Under the pieces are notes generated by a model that saw only the letters and a list, made by a program, of their open reading frames with translations, was not told the DNA's origin and ran no database searches. A stretch of 64,000 nt of DNA from Planctomycetaceae bacterium (GTDB taxonomy: Bacteria > Planctomycetota > Phycisphaerae > Tepidisphaerales > Tepidisphaeraceae), in contig JAIYCY010000014.1 of NCBI GenBank assembly GCA_027487775.1, positions 1-64,000 of the forward strand, written 5' to 3'. This document shows, piece after piece, positions 52,301-62,600 of the stretch. The position numbers were made by a program, and so were the translations under genes. Position 1 is the first letter of the stretch. Each line of letters opens with the position of its first letter.

Positions 52301-53479
52301 TCAATCGGCCGAAACGGGGTGTCGCTTGGACCAGTCCTCATAGATTTTCAGCACCCTCTGCCCGCGATCGGTCCACCACGCGTAGCCCATGTTGCGTTCC
52401 AGGTCGACCTCCTCGAATCGATATCGGACCACGCCGTCGCGATTCAGAAAGATCGGGCGATTGGTTTGGAGTTCGTAGAACCGCGCCCAGAGTCCCCGGG
52501 CCGACTCGTCGGCGACTTTTACGCGTCTTTGTTCCCGCACCAACGTGCCGGATTCGTCTTGACGCTCGACTTCTTGTACTTGGATCCGAACACCCCATTC
52601 GCACGTTCGCTCGAACCATCGCACGGCCGATCGGATGGATCGCTTGACGCGTTCGTCTGGTTCTGGGAGGGACATGAGGAAGATGACCACGCCTGCGCTT
52701 TCTGATCCGCTCATTGAAGGCGGTTCATATGATCGCGCCCACGTCGGGGCGAGGGTTTCGGCGTCATGCTGCGCGCACCAGACGGTCAGTTCTTCCCCCA
52801 TTCGAATCTGGGCTGCAAGAACACATTCGATGCCTTTGCGCAGTGAATCTGCGACGCGTTGGCGTTGAACGTCATCCAGCCAAAGATCGCCAGCGTCGGA
52901 GGTGTGCAACTCCAACAACCATTCCAGGACGCGGGTCATGGCTTCATCGTTGAATGTCACATGCCGCGCGTAGTCGTTCGGCTTGAGTCGGTAGACAGGA
53001 AACTGCTGCGGCCATCCGCCGTTCGGATACTGTGCAGCGAGCAAAGCGTCCAGCCCGCGGCGGAGTGAGTCTTTCAGTCGCGTGAGCTTTGCTTCGTTTG
53101 CATCAGGGCCAGTTCGCAGGCTCAGGGCGCGATTTAGAAAACGCAATTCGTCGATGGTTGCGCGGTTGTCGATCGTATCGATCGCGCGATCTCCGCGCCG
53201 ACGGTCACTTTTGCCGGTCGCGTCGTCCCTTTCGCGTGGATCACGATCCCGAGGCCAGCCTTTGCGCCAGGCTCCGACGTCGCTCTGCCATGCCATCACT
53301 CGTTCGCACAACGTCCATGCCTCATCGCCAGTCCACCAGTCGGTGTCGCGTTTCATCGCCTCTTGCATTGAAGGAAGAGCGGTGGCCATCCCATACGTGC
53401 TGGCGGCACTTAGAGCGTGGATGCCAACGATTAAACAGAATGCCGACGACATCGAGAATCGAATCCACCCGCGCAGCAT
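52301..53479 (-). CDS. Pectate lyase, family PL10
   Basis: Secreted polysaccharide lyase of 392 residues that cleaves polygalacturonate by beta-elimination. Signal peptide about 1-28. Family landmarks: NGGWPQQFPVYRL near residue 160, HVTFNDEAMTRVLEWLLEL near 178, TVWCAQHDAETLAPTWARSY near 237, followed by EPPSMSGSESAG, and GYAWW near the end. AAGGAG lies six bases before ATG 53479; a longer frame to 53494 adds five residues. No dockerin or PEP-CTERM tail, so it should be free or periplasmic, in contrast to the lyases upstream. It is 55 bp after the PL11 gene on the same strand, so probably one operon. Confidence 0.9.
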   Translation of the reverse strand: MLRGWIRFSMSSAFCLIVGIHALSAASTYGMATALPSMQEAMKRDTDWWTGDEAWTLCERVMAWQSDVGAWRKGWPRDRDPRERDDATGKSDRRRGDRAIDTIDNRATIDELRFLNRALSLRTGPDANEAKLTRLKDSLRRGLDALLAAQYPNGGWPQQFPVYRLKPNDYARHVTFNDEAMTRVLEWLLELHTSDAGDLWLDDVQRQRVADSLRKGIECVLAAQIRMGEELTVWCAQHDAETLAPTWARSYEPPSMSGSESAGVVIFLMSLPEPDERVKRSIRSAVRWFERTCEWGVRIQVQEVERQDESGTLVREQRRVKVADESARGLWARFYELQTNRPIFLNRDGVVRYRFEEVDLERNMGYAWWTDRGQRVLKIYEDWSKRHPVSAD

Positions 53480-53534
53480 AGACGCTCCTTCCACGCCATC
53501 CGATCCGCCCGGCGATCACGTCCATCGCGACCGA

Positions 53535-56500
53535 TCAGGCCACGACGTCATCCACGACCCTTGCGTTCGCGCGTGTTGTTGAACTGCGATTTGTCGACGT
53601 GTTGCTGGCTTGGGTGTCGATGAGCGATGTTCCTCGTGCGAACGCCGCGCCGGGCTGTTGCGGCAAGCCCGCCGGCCTGGGTGCGGGGAGGCTCAGGCCA
53701 TACTGCCTCGCCAGGATCAGCAGGTCGCTGAAGTTCACCGCGCCATCGCTTGAGTAGTCGACGTTGCCGGTGCTGAGTGTTTGACCCGAAGCTGCGCCGT
53801 AATTTCGTGCGAGGATCAGCAGGTCCGAAAAATCGACCCTGCGATCGTTGTTCGCATCACCGGCGAGTTGATGGAAGCTCAGCGAGATCGCCGAGCCCAG
53901 CGTGTTCCCCGACGCATCTCTCAATGCGCTGGCGGGGATGTTGAGTCGATAGTCTCCGTCCGGTAGCGTGGGCAGGTTGACGATCAATCGCGTGCCGTCA
54001 TTCACCCACGCGAGCCCGGTTGGAGTAAAGGTTCCGACGCCGAGCCGAGTCAGCGTCAGATTCGCGGGTGAGAATCCGTCAGAGACGCGTTCGCTGAAAT
54101 CGAGCACGAGTCTCTGGGGCAGATTTTCGTTTTCATAGACGGTCGATGTCGCGAGGGGCGCGACCGAATCCCGCTGCCGCATCACCTGCATTTCATCAAC
54201 ATTTCCCAAATCCTGTCCGGTCGATTCGAGTCGAATCGTGTTGGTCGCACCGGGTAGCAGGTTGGCGGACACGCTGTTTAGGAACCATGTATTCCATGCG
54301 GTGGTTCGATCGAAGGTGATGTCCTGTGCTTCACCATTGACGATGAGCCGTCCCGTACGGGCGGTGTTGCTGAGGGCGTATCTGAACCGCAGCGTTGCCA
54401 GTCCGCCGTCTCCACCTTCGACGTTCGTCCATGTCACACTGGCTCCGGTGGTAGCGAAGTCGACAAATCCGCTTCCGCTGAATCCTGTGTGATTGCTCGC
54501 GACGGTTGTATTGACGAGTTGGGCCGACTCGGCCTGATGGCGATCTTCGACGCGGGTGTCGGTCTGTGGGAAGTAGAGCGGTGTGCGTTCGACCGACCGC
54601 ATGCCGTCGCCGAGGAAGAATCCCGTGTGCGGCCGCTGGTTGTAGGCGCCGTTCTGCCATGCCACTGCCACCCGATAGGTCATGTCATGCATCAGTGTCG
54701 GCATGCGTGTGGTTGCGGGGATGGGCGTTGTAAAGATGCGGAGCCTTGTGCTGTCCGAGGATCGATGGATGACTTCTTCTCGCCAGTCGCCCCACAGATC
54801 CAGGGTCAGGCCGGGTGTGTTTTTGGTTCCGTTGTTACCCGATGAATTTGGGAACCCGCCTTGCGTGCCGCTGGTCGCGGGATCGAGATCAAAATTGATG
54901 CGTCCCCCGACGCCTGTTGTGGCATTGATCAGCCAATCCGAGATCGTCGCGCCTTCGAGCAGTTCGCGTAGCGGATCGGCATCCCACCAGATGCCAAAGT
55001 TCTGGAAGATGTTGCTCGGTTTGGCTTGAACGATCTGTCCCTTTGCGTTGTAGATGTTGCCGTCCGCGCTCGTCCAGCTTTCGTGACCGAGATGCCGCGG
55101 ATCGATGTCAAAGCTGTTGCCGCGTCCGACGTCCGCGCCATTTCCGGGGATGCCGAAGATGATTTCGCCCGTGCGTCCATTCCTAAAACTTCCGCCGTTG
55201 TTGCCGTAGCTGGAGGCGCTTTCGTGCACCATGAAGATTTCGATGCCCGGTCGCGTGGGATCGAGATCCGACACATGAAACGCATCGCCGTGTCCCAATC
55301 CTGTTGAATGGAGGCCGAATCCGTTGTCATTGATCACCGACGCGCCATACACAACCTCATCACGTCCATCTCCATCGACATCAGCGATACTCATTCCGTG
55401 CGGGCCCTGTCCGATGTAATTGGAATTGATGTTGCTGTTGATGTTTTGCCCGGCGCGGAAGTGCCAGCGCAGGGTCAACTGGCCGTTGCGCCAGTCGTAC
55501 GCGGCGATTTCATTCCGTGCCTGGCCGCTTGACGATTGCGGCCCGTAATAGCCACGGCCCATGATCAGGCTGGGGCGTTCACCGTCGAGGTATGCGACCG
55601 CGCCGGTAAATCGATCCACTCGATTTCCATAGCTGTCCCCCCACTGTGACGCACTTCCCCGCGCCGGTTCGAAGGGAACGGTCGCCATCGCTGCACCGGT
55701 CAGGCCGTTGAAGACTGTCAGATACTCGGGCCCGGTGATGATGTAACCACTTGAATTTCGGTAATCGTCATTCACGCCATCGCTGCCCAGAAGCACGGTG
55801 TTGCCTTGTCCATCGAGGGTGCCTGGCGCTGTCTTAAGCGCCATCTCTGCGCGACCGTCGCCGTCAAAGTCGTACACCATGAATTGCGTGTAGTGCGCTC
55901 CGGCGCGGATGTTGCGGCCCAGATCGATCCGCCACAGGCGTGTTCCGTCGAGTCGGTAGGCGTCCATCAGGACGTTACCGGTGTAACCGGATTGCGAGTT
56001 GTCCTTGGCGTTGGAGGGCTCCCACTTCACAAAGATCTCGTACACGCCGTCCCCGTCCACATCGCCGACCGACAAATCGTTGGCCGAGTAATCAAAGCTC
56101 AATGTTTGCCCGGGATTTGCGTGGTCCGGCACGGTTCCGCCCGGGGGCTTTTGCAGCAGGACTTCGTTTCCGAAGGAGACCACGGCGTTGGCGGGGATCA
56201 CCGACGCCGCACTGTTTTGCCCCTCAACGCCGCCGATCACCGGCCTGACGAAGAAGGTCAGGTCCGACGTGAAGCTCGACCCCGTGATGTTAAAGTCTGT
56301 CGTTCGGGTGATCGGCGTGGCGTTGAGTTTTATGGGTGCGCTCGTGCCGATCTGACGGTAGACGTTGAAAGCGATGTCGGTCGGATCCGACGCCAGCAGT
56401 CGCCAGCTCAGGTAAGCGGTCGTTGATCCCACTCGCCGCGCGATCAGTCCGCGATCCAGGAGTTCTGCTTGTCGCGATGGGACTTTGGGCGTCGCCCGCG

Positions 56501-57200
56501 TGGCGCCTTGGGCTGCGTGTTGCCCGATGGTCGTCGCGTCCAGCGCCGAGCTGTAGATCCGGATCTCATCCACCGATCCCGTAAAAGCCGGCTGTGCATC
56601 CGTGATGGACCGACCGACATAGGCGAGCGTCGCAGCGATGTTGTTCAGTCCCAGCCCGTTGAGGCTGTTGCCGGCCACCTGCGATCCATCCACGTAAAGC
56701 AGGAGTTGGTTGGACGCGTTGTTGATGACGATGCTCGCCATCCGCGCAAATCCTGAGTTGGTTCCGCCGGTGAGCGTTGCGCTTCGTTCGGTGCCACCCG
56801 CCGGCTTCAGCCCTGCGACCGCAGTTCCTGCCGACGATCGCGGCGTGAGGTACAGACTTGAATCCGCCGACGCTCCGACCCGACTTCCGAAATCGAAAAG
56901 TCGTGTGTCGTTCTGAATCGAGCTGCTCGAGGTGTACCACACATGAATCGTCGCGCTGCCACTGGTCGGCAACACACCTGCGGGCAACTCCACATGCTGC
57001 GCCGTCGCGGCACTCGATCCGACATTGGTGATCGATCCGCCGTTCTGCAACGTCAGCCAACCGTCCACGATCGTCGCGGCGTTGCGCAAGGCTCCATGCG
57101 CCCCGCCCACCGAATCATTGGCCGTGCCGTCGTTAAACGTCCAGGCGTGAATCAGCGTCAACATCCGACGCTCCTCGAGACGTTCGATCCGAATGCTCAT
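53535..57200 (-). CDS. Rhamnogalacturonan lyase PL11 with LamG, CBM35-like and dockerin-like domains
   Basis: A 1221-residue exported enzyme. N-terminus IRIERLEERRMLTL is a LEPR-XLL-type surface motif. Then LamG-like domain (about 18-240), PL11 catalytic beta-propeller (about 245-880) with YDFDGDGRAEMALKTAPG, GRGYYGPQ, SIADVDGDGRDEVVYGA, WGDWREEVIHRS and TLMHDMTYRVAVAWQNGAYN, a CBM35-like domain (about 885-1008, RHQAESAQL start), an Ig-like unit, and two dockerin-like EF-hands (about 1110-1170) with VDFSDLLILARNYG. It ends in a Thr/Ser tail without PEP-CTERM. PL11 cuts the rhamnogalacturonan-I backbone by beta-elimination. GGAGG six bases before ATG 57200; the longer frame to 57305 lacks a site. 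Confidence 0.92.
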   Translation of the reverse strand: MSIRIERLEERRMLTLIHAWTFNDGTANDSVGGAHGALRNAATIVDGWLTLQNGGSITNVGSSAATAQHVELPAGVLPTSGSATIHVWYTSSSSIQNDTRLFDFGSRVGASADSSLYLTPRSSAGTAVAGLKPAGGTERSATLTGGTNSGFARMASIVINNASNQLLLYVDGSQVAGNSLNGLGLNNIAATLAYVGRSITDAQPAFTGSVDEIRIYSSALDATTIGQHAAQGATRATPKVPSRQAELLDRGLIARRVGSTTAYLSWRLLASDPTDIAFNVYRQIGTSAPIKLNATPITRTTDFNITGSSFTSDLTFFVRPVIGGVEGQNSAASVIPANAVVSFGNEVLLQKPPGGTVPDHANPGQTLSFDYSANDLSVGDVDGDGVYEIFVKWEPSNAKDNSQSGYTGNVLMDAYRLDGTRLWRIDLGRNIRAGAHYTQFMVYDFDGDGRAEMALKTAPGTLDGQGNTVLLGSDGVNDDYRNSSGYIITGPEYLTVFNGLTGAAMATVPFEPARGSASQWGDSYGNRVDRFTGAVAYLDGERPSLIMGRGYYGPQSSSGQARNEIAAYDWRNGQLTLRWHFRAGQNINSNINSNYIGQGPHGMSIADVDGDGRDEVVYGASVINDNGFGLHSTGLGHGDAFHVSDLDPTRPGIEIFMVHESASSYGNNGGSFRNGRTGEIIFGIPGNGADVGRGNSFDIDPRHLGHESWTSADGNIYNAKGQIVQAKPSNIFQNFGIWWDADPLRELLEGATISDWLINATTGVGGRINFDLDPATSGTQGGFPNSSGNNGTKNTPGLTLDLWGDWREEVIHRSSDSTRLRIFTTPIPATTRMPTLMHDMTYRVAVAWQNGAYNQRPHTGFFLGDGMRSVERTPLYFPQTDTRVEDRHQAESAQLVNTTVASNHTGFSGSGFVDFATTGASVTWTNVEGGDGGLATLRFRYALSNTARTGRLIVNGEAQDITFDRTTAWNTWFLNSVSANLLPGATNTIRLESTGQDLGNVDEMQVMRQRDSVAPLATSTVYENENLPQRLVLDFSERVSDGFSPANLTLTRLGVGTFTPTGLAWVNDGTRLIVNLPTLPDGDYRLNIPASALRDASGNTLGSAISLSFHQLAGDANNDRRVDFSDLLILARNYGAASGQTLSTGNVDYSSDGAVNFSDLLILARQYGLSLPAPRPAGLPQQPGAAFARGTSLIDTQASNTSTNRSSTTRANARVVDDVVA

Positions 57201-57321
57201 TGCAACTCCTCCAAACCAAGACACCACCCCGCCCACACCAATCCGCTCCGTCGTTCTGCCTCGCACTGCAACCGCTTTTTCATTTTGCCTCGCTTCTCGA
57301 ATCACGCAACAATTTTCACGG

Positions 57322-57345
57322 ATTTGTCAGACAAAATGACAATTT
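57322..57345. promoter_or_regulatory. TTGTCA-type inverted repeat upstream of PL11 gene
   Basis: TTTGTCAGACAAA (57323-57335) is a perfect 13-base palindrome around a central A, and the wider ATTTGTCA, seven bases, TGACAATT forms a second inverted repeat in the same spot. It lies about 125 bp before the start of the PL11 gene at 57200. The TTGT-n-ACAA shape is that of GntR-family operators, so this is a candidate control site for the pectin block. Confidence 0.5.
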
Positions 57346-57405
57346 CATGGATCGCGGCATTCTCCGGGCAGGCATCTGCATCCGCCCGCGCTTGGGCGTT
57401 ACCGT

Positions 57406-59565
57406 TCATCGCTGCCGTACGCCCCTGACGACGCGTCCGTCGCCGTTCATCCCCACGAACCACCATTTTCCACCGGCAACATGCGCCCAAACCTCTATCC
57501 GACCGACTTTTATCTCCAATCGATCCCCCGCCAGCCGCCACGAGCCCAATTGTCCGGTGCCGCCGGCACCGGCCGGCGTTTCAAGGCGTGCTTCCCCACC
57601 CTCCAGCAGTCTTAGGACCTCACCCTCACGTCGTTCGACCCACACCGTCCACTCACCCACCACGTCGGAAAATCCATCCGATGGCGCTTCTGCGATCGGC
57701 TCACCCACCAGCGGCCAACCCTCCTCCCACACCACCTCGCGGATCGCGAGCGTGGGTCGTCCGTCCAGACGACCGTCATAATAGTGATGTGCCAGATACT
57801 GCCTCCCAGCAAGTTCCACCATTGAACTCTGGCCCGGCCCGATGTGAGACCCGTAGGTGCTGACCACCAGACTCCCCCCACCGTCGGCCATCGATCGACC
57901 CTGCCGATCCAGATAAGGTCCGCGGACATCCCGACTCCGTCCCATGGCAAGTTTGTAGGTACTCGACTTCCCTGCGCAGCATCCATCGAAACTCACCAGC
58001 AGGTAATACCAACCCTCGTGGGACATCAAATGCGCCGCTTCGATCTGCCCGTTGAAAGGCCTTGCGGCCAGATGCACGCGTTCGCCGACCGGCTTGCCAG
58101 TTGCTGCGTCCAGTTGCAGGAGAAAGATGCCCCGGTTGTACGACCCATACGCCATCCAAGGCACGCCAGCATCATCCACCAGGACCGACGGATCGATCGC
58201 GTTGAAATCTGAATCATGCTCCGATTCCACGACCGGCCCGTGATCGGTCCAGGCATAGCCCGGCTCGCGCGGATCGGGCGTCGCGCCGCTCATCACACCG
58301 ATCGAACTCCGCCTGCTCCCCCACGTGGAGAAGCTGTAATAGAACCAATACCGGCCGCCAAAGCTCACCAGATCGGGCGCCCACTGACCGACGCCTTCGC
58401 CGTATTTCTCAACGCCCCAGGCCATCGGTTTTGGCATGGGCGGTTCGAGTCGGGTCCAGTGGAGCAGATCGTTGGAGACGTAATGGATGTATCCTTCATG
58501 GCTCGCGACCAGATGATATCGATCCCCGACACGCACGACGGCCGGATCATGGACATGAATCAGATGGGTCGGGATCACCGCCTGCGGATCTTCGACGAGG
58601 CTGACGGCTTGATCGGCCGATCGAGGCTGATGGGACTTGACGATATCTGCGACGGGCACCGACGCCCGTGCAGTTTCGGCGGGCCATCGTCCGTTCATCA
58701 GCCATCGTTCAGCCGGCAGGGCGTCGGCGGTGATGCGTACTTCGTCGATCCATGCGAACGCCTGCTCCATCACCTGATTCGTGTAATACCCGCGACCCAC
58801 CGACCACGATCCGCCGCCGTTTTTCATGGCACCGTCGAACTCCACCTCCGCGTGCAGCCGCGCTTCGGTTTCGTGATCACCCCGCACATACAACCTCAGC
58901 ATTTGTCCATCCGAAACCGCGGCCAGATGGTACCAACGACCGGGCTGCGCCTGCTCGATCGATCGTGCGACGACGTAACGTCCGGTTTGATCAAAGGCCT
59001 CGACCGAAAACCCCATCGTGTCGCCGCGCAGTTTCAGGCCGAAGTTCGCGAGAGGACTTTCCTCCAGGGGCCCGCCATCGTTGACATTAAAACCGTCGCG
59101 CCCGACGAACGTCTGAAATCGCCCCTCGCGAAACTGTCGGGGGTCCAACTTGACCGACGCCTCCACCGTCCAGCGCTTCAGAGGCTTCTCGACGAGCCAA
59201 CGCGCAACGTCTCCGGCTGCGAACACATCACGCGTCGGGAATCGCTCCGGTTCGGCGGTGTTGTCGAGCGACCCCCGACTCCGACCCGCAAACAGCCCTG
59301 GCACGTCGCGACTGAAACGCGGCGCGGTCCCACGCGAAAACGCCCGCAGCGGCTGATCGAGCGGCCCGGAGTCCACGACCGTCATCCCCGGCTCGATTGC
59401 ACGCGTCGACTCACCCTCACCCCACGCTTCCGCCGACTCGAATCGCCACCACGCGAGCGTCGTATCAGCCTGCACGACATCTGCAGCACCCGCGCGTACG
59501 CTGAAGGAGGTCGACGCCAACACCAGCGCCACGACCGCCGAACAACACCTTTGATTCTTGTGCAT
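57406..59565 (-). CDS. GH43 arabinanase-like enzyme with N-terminal LamG domain
   Basis: A 719-residue secreted glycosidase. Signal peptide about 1-27. A LamG/concanavalin-like domain follows (about 85-300). The five-bladed GH43 propeller at about 335-620 shows the base Asp in HVHDPAVVRVGDRYHLV, WAPDLVSFGGRYWFYYS, the pKa-tuning Asp in NAIDPSVLVDDAGVPW and the acid Glu in GQIEAAHLMSHEGWYYL. A beta-rich C-terminal domain closes the protein. The likely role is cleavage of arabinan side chains of rhamnogalacturonan I. GGGAGG is five bases before ATG 59565. It lies 52 bp after the PL11 gene upstream. No dockerin or PEP-CTERM. Confidence 0.88.
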   Translation of the reverse strand: MHKNQRCCSAVVALVLASTSFSVRAGAADVVQADTTLAWWRFESAEAWGEGESTRAIEPGMTVVDSGPLDQPLRAFSRGTAPRFSRDVPGLFAGRSRGSLDNTAEPERFPTRDVFAAGDVARWLVEKPLKRWTVEASVKLDPRQFREGRFQTFVGRDGFNVNDGGPLEESPLANFGLKLRGDTMGFSVEAFDQTGRYVVARSIEQAQPGRWYHLAAVSDGQMLRLYVRGDHETEARLHAEVEFDGAMKNGGGSWSVGRGYYTNQVMEQAFAWIDEVRITADALPAERWLMNGRWPAETARASVPVADIVKSHQPRSADQAVSLVEDPQAVIPTHLIHVHDPAVVRVGDRYHLVASHEGYIHYVSNDLLHWTRLEPPMPKPMAWGVEKYGEGVGQWAPDLVSFGGRYWFYYSFSTWGSRRSSIGVMSGATPDPREPGYAWTDHGPVVESEHDSDFNAIDPSVLVDDAGVPWMAYGSYNRGIFLLQLDAATGKPVGERVHLAARPFNGQIEAAHLMSHEGWYYLLVSFDGCCAGKSSTYKLAMGRSRDVRGPYLDRQGRSMADGGGSLVVSTYGSHIGPGQSSMVELAGRQYLAHHYYDGRLDGRPTLAIREVVWEEGWPLVGEPIAEAPSDGFSDVVGEWTVWVERREGEVLRLLEGGEARLETPAGAGGTGQLGSWRLAGDRLEIKVGRIEVWAHVAGGKWWFVGMNGDGRVVRGVRQR

Positions 59566-59617
59566 TCTTGCCTCCCGGGCTCCGTCCAAAAGAGGTTTTT
59601 CTCGACGACATCAGGAA

Positions 59618-62600
59618 TCAGCTCAAGATCTCATGCTTTGCATCGCGTTCATCTGCTGGCAACTCGGCAGTGCTCGTTGAACCCGAGCGTGCGCCACCGA
59701 ATCGGCTGGAGACACCGACTCCCAGGATCGGCAACGTCTGGCCATAGCTTCGCGCGATCGTGAGGAGGTCTGCAAATTCGACACGTCGCTGCGCGTCCCG
59801 ATCTGCATTGCCTTGAGCAAGAACACGTCCGTCGAGTCCGTAGTTTCTCGATAGGATCAGAAGGTCGCTGAAGTTGACGCTTGCATCGCCGTTCAGGTCG
59901 CCGCGCAGCACGTGGAAATCGAACTGATGCGCCGCGCTCATGATGAGCCCGCTCGCATCACTGACGGCATTCGCGGTCACGCTGAGCCGATATCGGCCAT
60001 CAGGCATGGCCCCACTTGCATCGGCTGGCAGATCGATCCAGGCACGATGAGCGATCGGCTCCCACGAGAAACTCACCGGGACACTCGCCCCGCCCACGAG
60101 CGGAGTCACGACAAAATCTCCCGCGCTCAAACTGGCAGAGACGTCTTCACTGAACGTCACCGCGAGTCTTGTCGGCGAGGTCTGACGATAGATCGACGAT
60201 CCGACGATGCGTGGCGATTGATTCACCACTGGCGTCATCGACACGTTCGAAAACACACCGGCGGTATGACTCAAGGTCGTGCCGCTCACCATAAGCCCCG
60301 CGGGGATGGTGGCGGGCATGCTGATCGTTCGGTTGGTTCCGATCTGCGTCCACGTTGCGCCGTCCGTGCCATAGAACGCGGCAAAATCGTTACCGCGGCG
60401 CGTCAATCTGAGCCACACCGGCAAGGCGTTGTATCCGACTGACCAACTGCTGGATCCGCCGGTTGAGCTGCGCCATCGGAAGAAGATCCGATCGAGGTCT
60501 GTAGGCTCCGCCGCCACTTGTGCGAAGGCTGCGTTGCTCGCGGTCGATGCGCGGAACTGCAGCCCTGCCGCACCGATGCGGTTGCTCTTTCCGTCGATTC
60601 GAGTGACGAGATCGAAGTCGCCGTTCGCATCCTGCGAGAGCATCCGCAGTCCGTCGCCGCTCGTGGCCGCGCTGGCACGAATCGTGAATTTGCCGTCAGC
60701 AAAGCTGCTGCGTGCATCGGTCGTCATCGTGCCGATGTCGCGAACGATCCACGGACTCGGCAGTTCGGTCGTCGCGATCGCAGCTGATCCGACACCTGCG
60801 TCGATGCCGTTGAGCGGCATCACGCGATAGACGAATGACGCCCCGCCCGAGACGCCCTGATCCAGATAACCAAGCGACTGCACATTTTCCGCGATCGTAT
60901 AAAACGTCCCGCCGGCATCGGTCGATCGCTGCACGCGATATCCGGTCGCACCCACCACCGGTTGCCAGGCCACATTCACCTGCGTCGGCGAGACCACCAC
61001 GATGTTTAGATCACCGGGCGTGCCGGTCGGGGCTTGTGAGACGTATTGTGGCGCATAGACGTTCGCATGCGGAAAGCTCGTGCTCTCTGCGCCGATATGG
61101 AAGCTCGGAAGCGGGGGTTGGTTGTAGCCATTCGCCTGCGCGGCCACTTGGACTCGATACTGCGTGTCGTGCATCAAGGTGACCATGCGATGGGCCGTCG
61201 GCACGACCGTCGTATAGATTCTCAGTTCGCTCGCGTCCGCAGCTTTCCAGACCACTTCTTCGCGCCAGTCCCCGATCAGGTCTGCGGTTAATGCAGGGAA
61301 CTGCTTGGTTCCCTCGCTGGTCGCGACGTTGCTCGCCGTCAGGAGTCGATCGCTCGCGCCGGTGGTTGGGTTCCATTTGTTGATGTAGTTTCGGTCCAGC
61401 AGTTCGCGTGTCAGATCGCCGTCCCACCAGACCAGAAAGTTGTTCGATGTCGGGACGGCAATGGGTGATCCCTGCGCGTTAAGGATGGTGTTTCCATTGA
61501 CATCGCGCAGCACGCCCGCGCCTTGCGAGTTATCGATCGGAGGCCCGCCCCAGTTTTCATAGCCCGGCCGAGTCGGATCGATGTCAGCGGCATTTCCGCG
61601 GCCCACGTCGATTCCTCGCCCCGCGCCCCAGATCGTTACCCCTGTCAGCGGATCATACATCGCCGCCCCGAAGGGCCTCGCCGGGTTGTACGTTCCTTCG
61701 TTCTCATGAATTCCAAAAACCTCAAGCCCGGGGCGCGACGGATCCAGATCTCCGACGTGCATTGCGTCCCCGTGCTCAAGCTGTGTCGATGCCAGCGGCA
61801 ACCCGTTGTCATCCACCACCATCGAGCCATTGATGATTTCATCGCGGCCATCAAAATCCACATCGGCCACACTGATCTGATGATTTCCCTGCCCGACAAA
61901 GTTGGAGTTGATATTGTTGTTCAGGTTGAGCGCGGCACGGAAATGCCAGCGTTTGACCAACTGTCCGTTGCGATAGTCATAGGCGACCTGCTGCGTTTGC
62001 GATGCGTAACCTGATTGGTTGAAGTAGATCCCGCGTGACACCACCAGGCTCGGCCGCTGCCCATCGAGGTAGGCGGGGACGAGGAACATCTGTTTAGCGC
62101 GTTGGCCGTAGTTGTCGCCCCATTCGGTCAGTTGTCCTCGCGCAGGTTCCATCGGGATGCTTGTCAGCAGCGCGCCGGTCTGGCCGTTGAAGACGCTGAG
62201 AAACTCCGGCCCGCGCACGGTCCAACCGACGGGCCACTGGGAGGCGTTGTTCACATGATCCGCGTTCGGATCCCCGATCACGGTTCCGAAGGCGTCGCGG
62301 GTCCCGTCCGCCGTTCGCATGATCATCTCAGCGCGGCCGTCACCATCGAAGTCGTAGACCATCGGCGCATCAATCGGCCCGGCGATGTTTCTCCCGAGAT
62401 CGATTCGCCACAATCGCGTCCCGTCCATGCGGTAGGCATCCAGCATCATCGGGGCCGAGAACTCACTCGCGGCGAGTTCCACGCCGAACCATCTGACCAG
62501 CAGTTCGTATTGCCCGTCACCGTCCAAGTCTGCCGGGCTGGCGTCGAGGATGTCGTATCGAAACGCCGCGCCGTCGCGTAGCAATCCGCCCGGCGGGATT

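Noticed and set aside
53082..53582. Plus-strand frame opposite the pectate lyase
   Set aside because: Shadow of the conserved PL10 gene with Arg/Ser-rich translation and no start signal.
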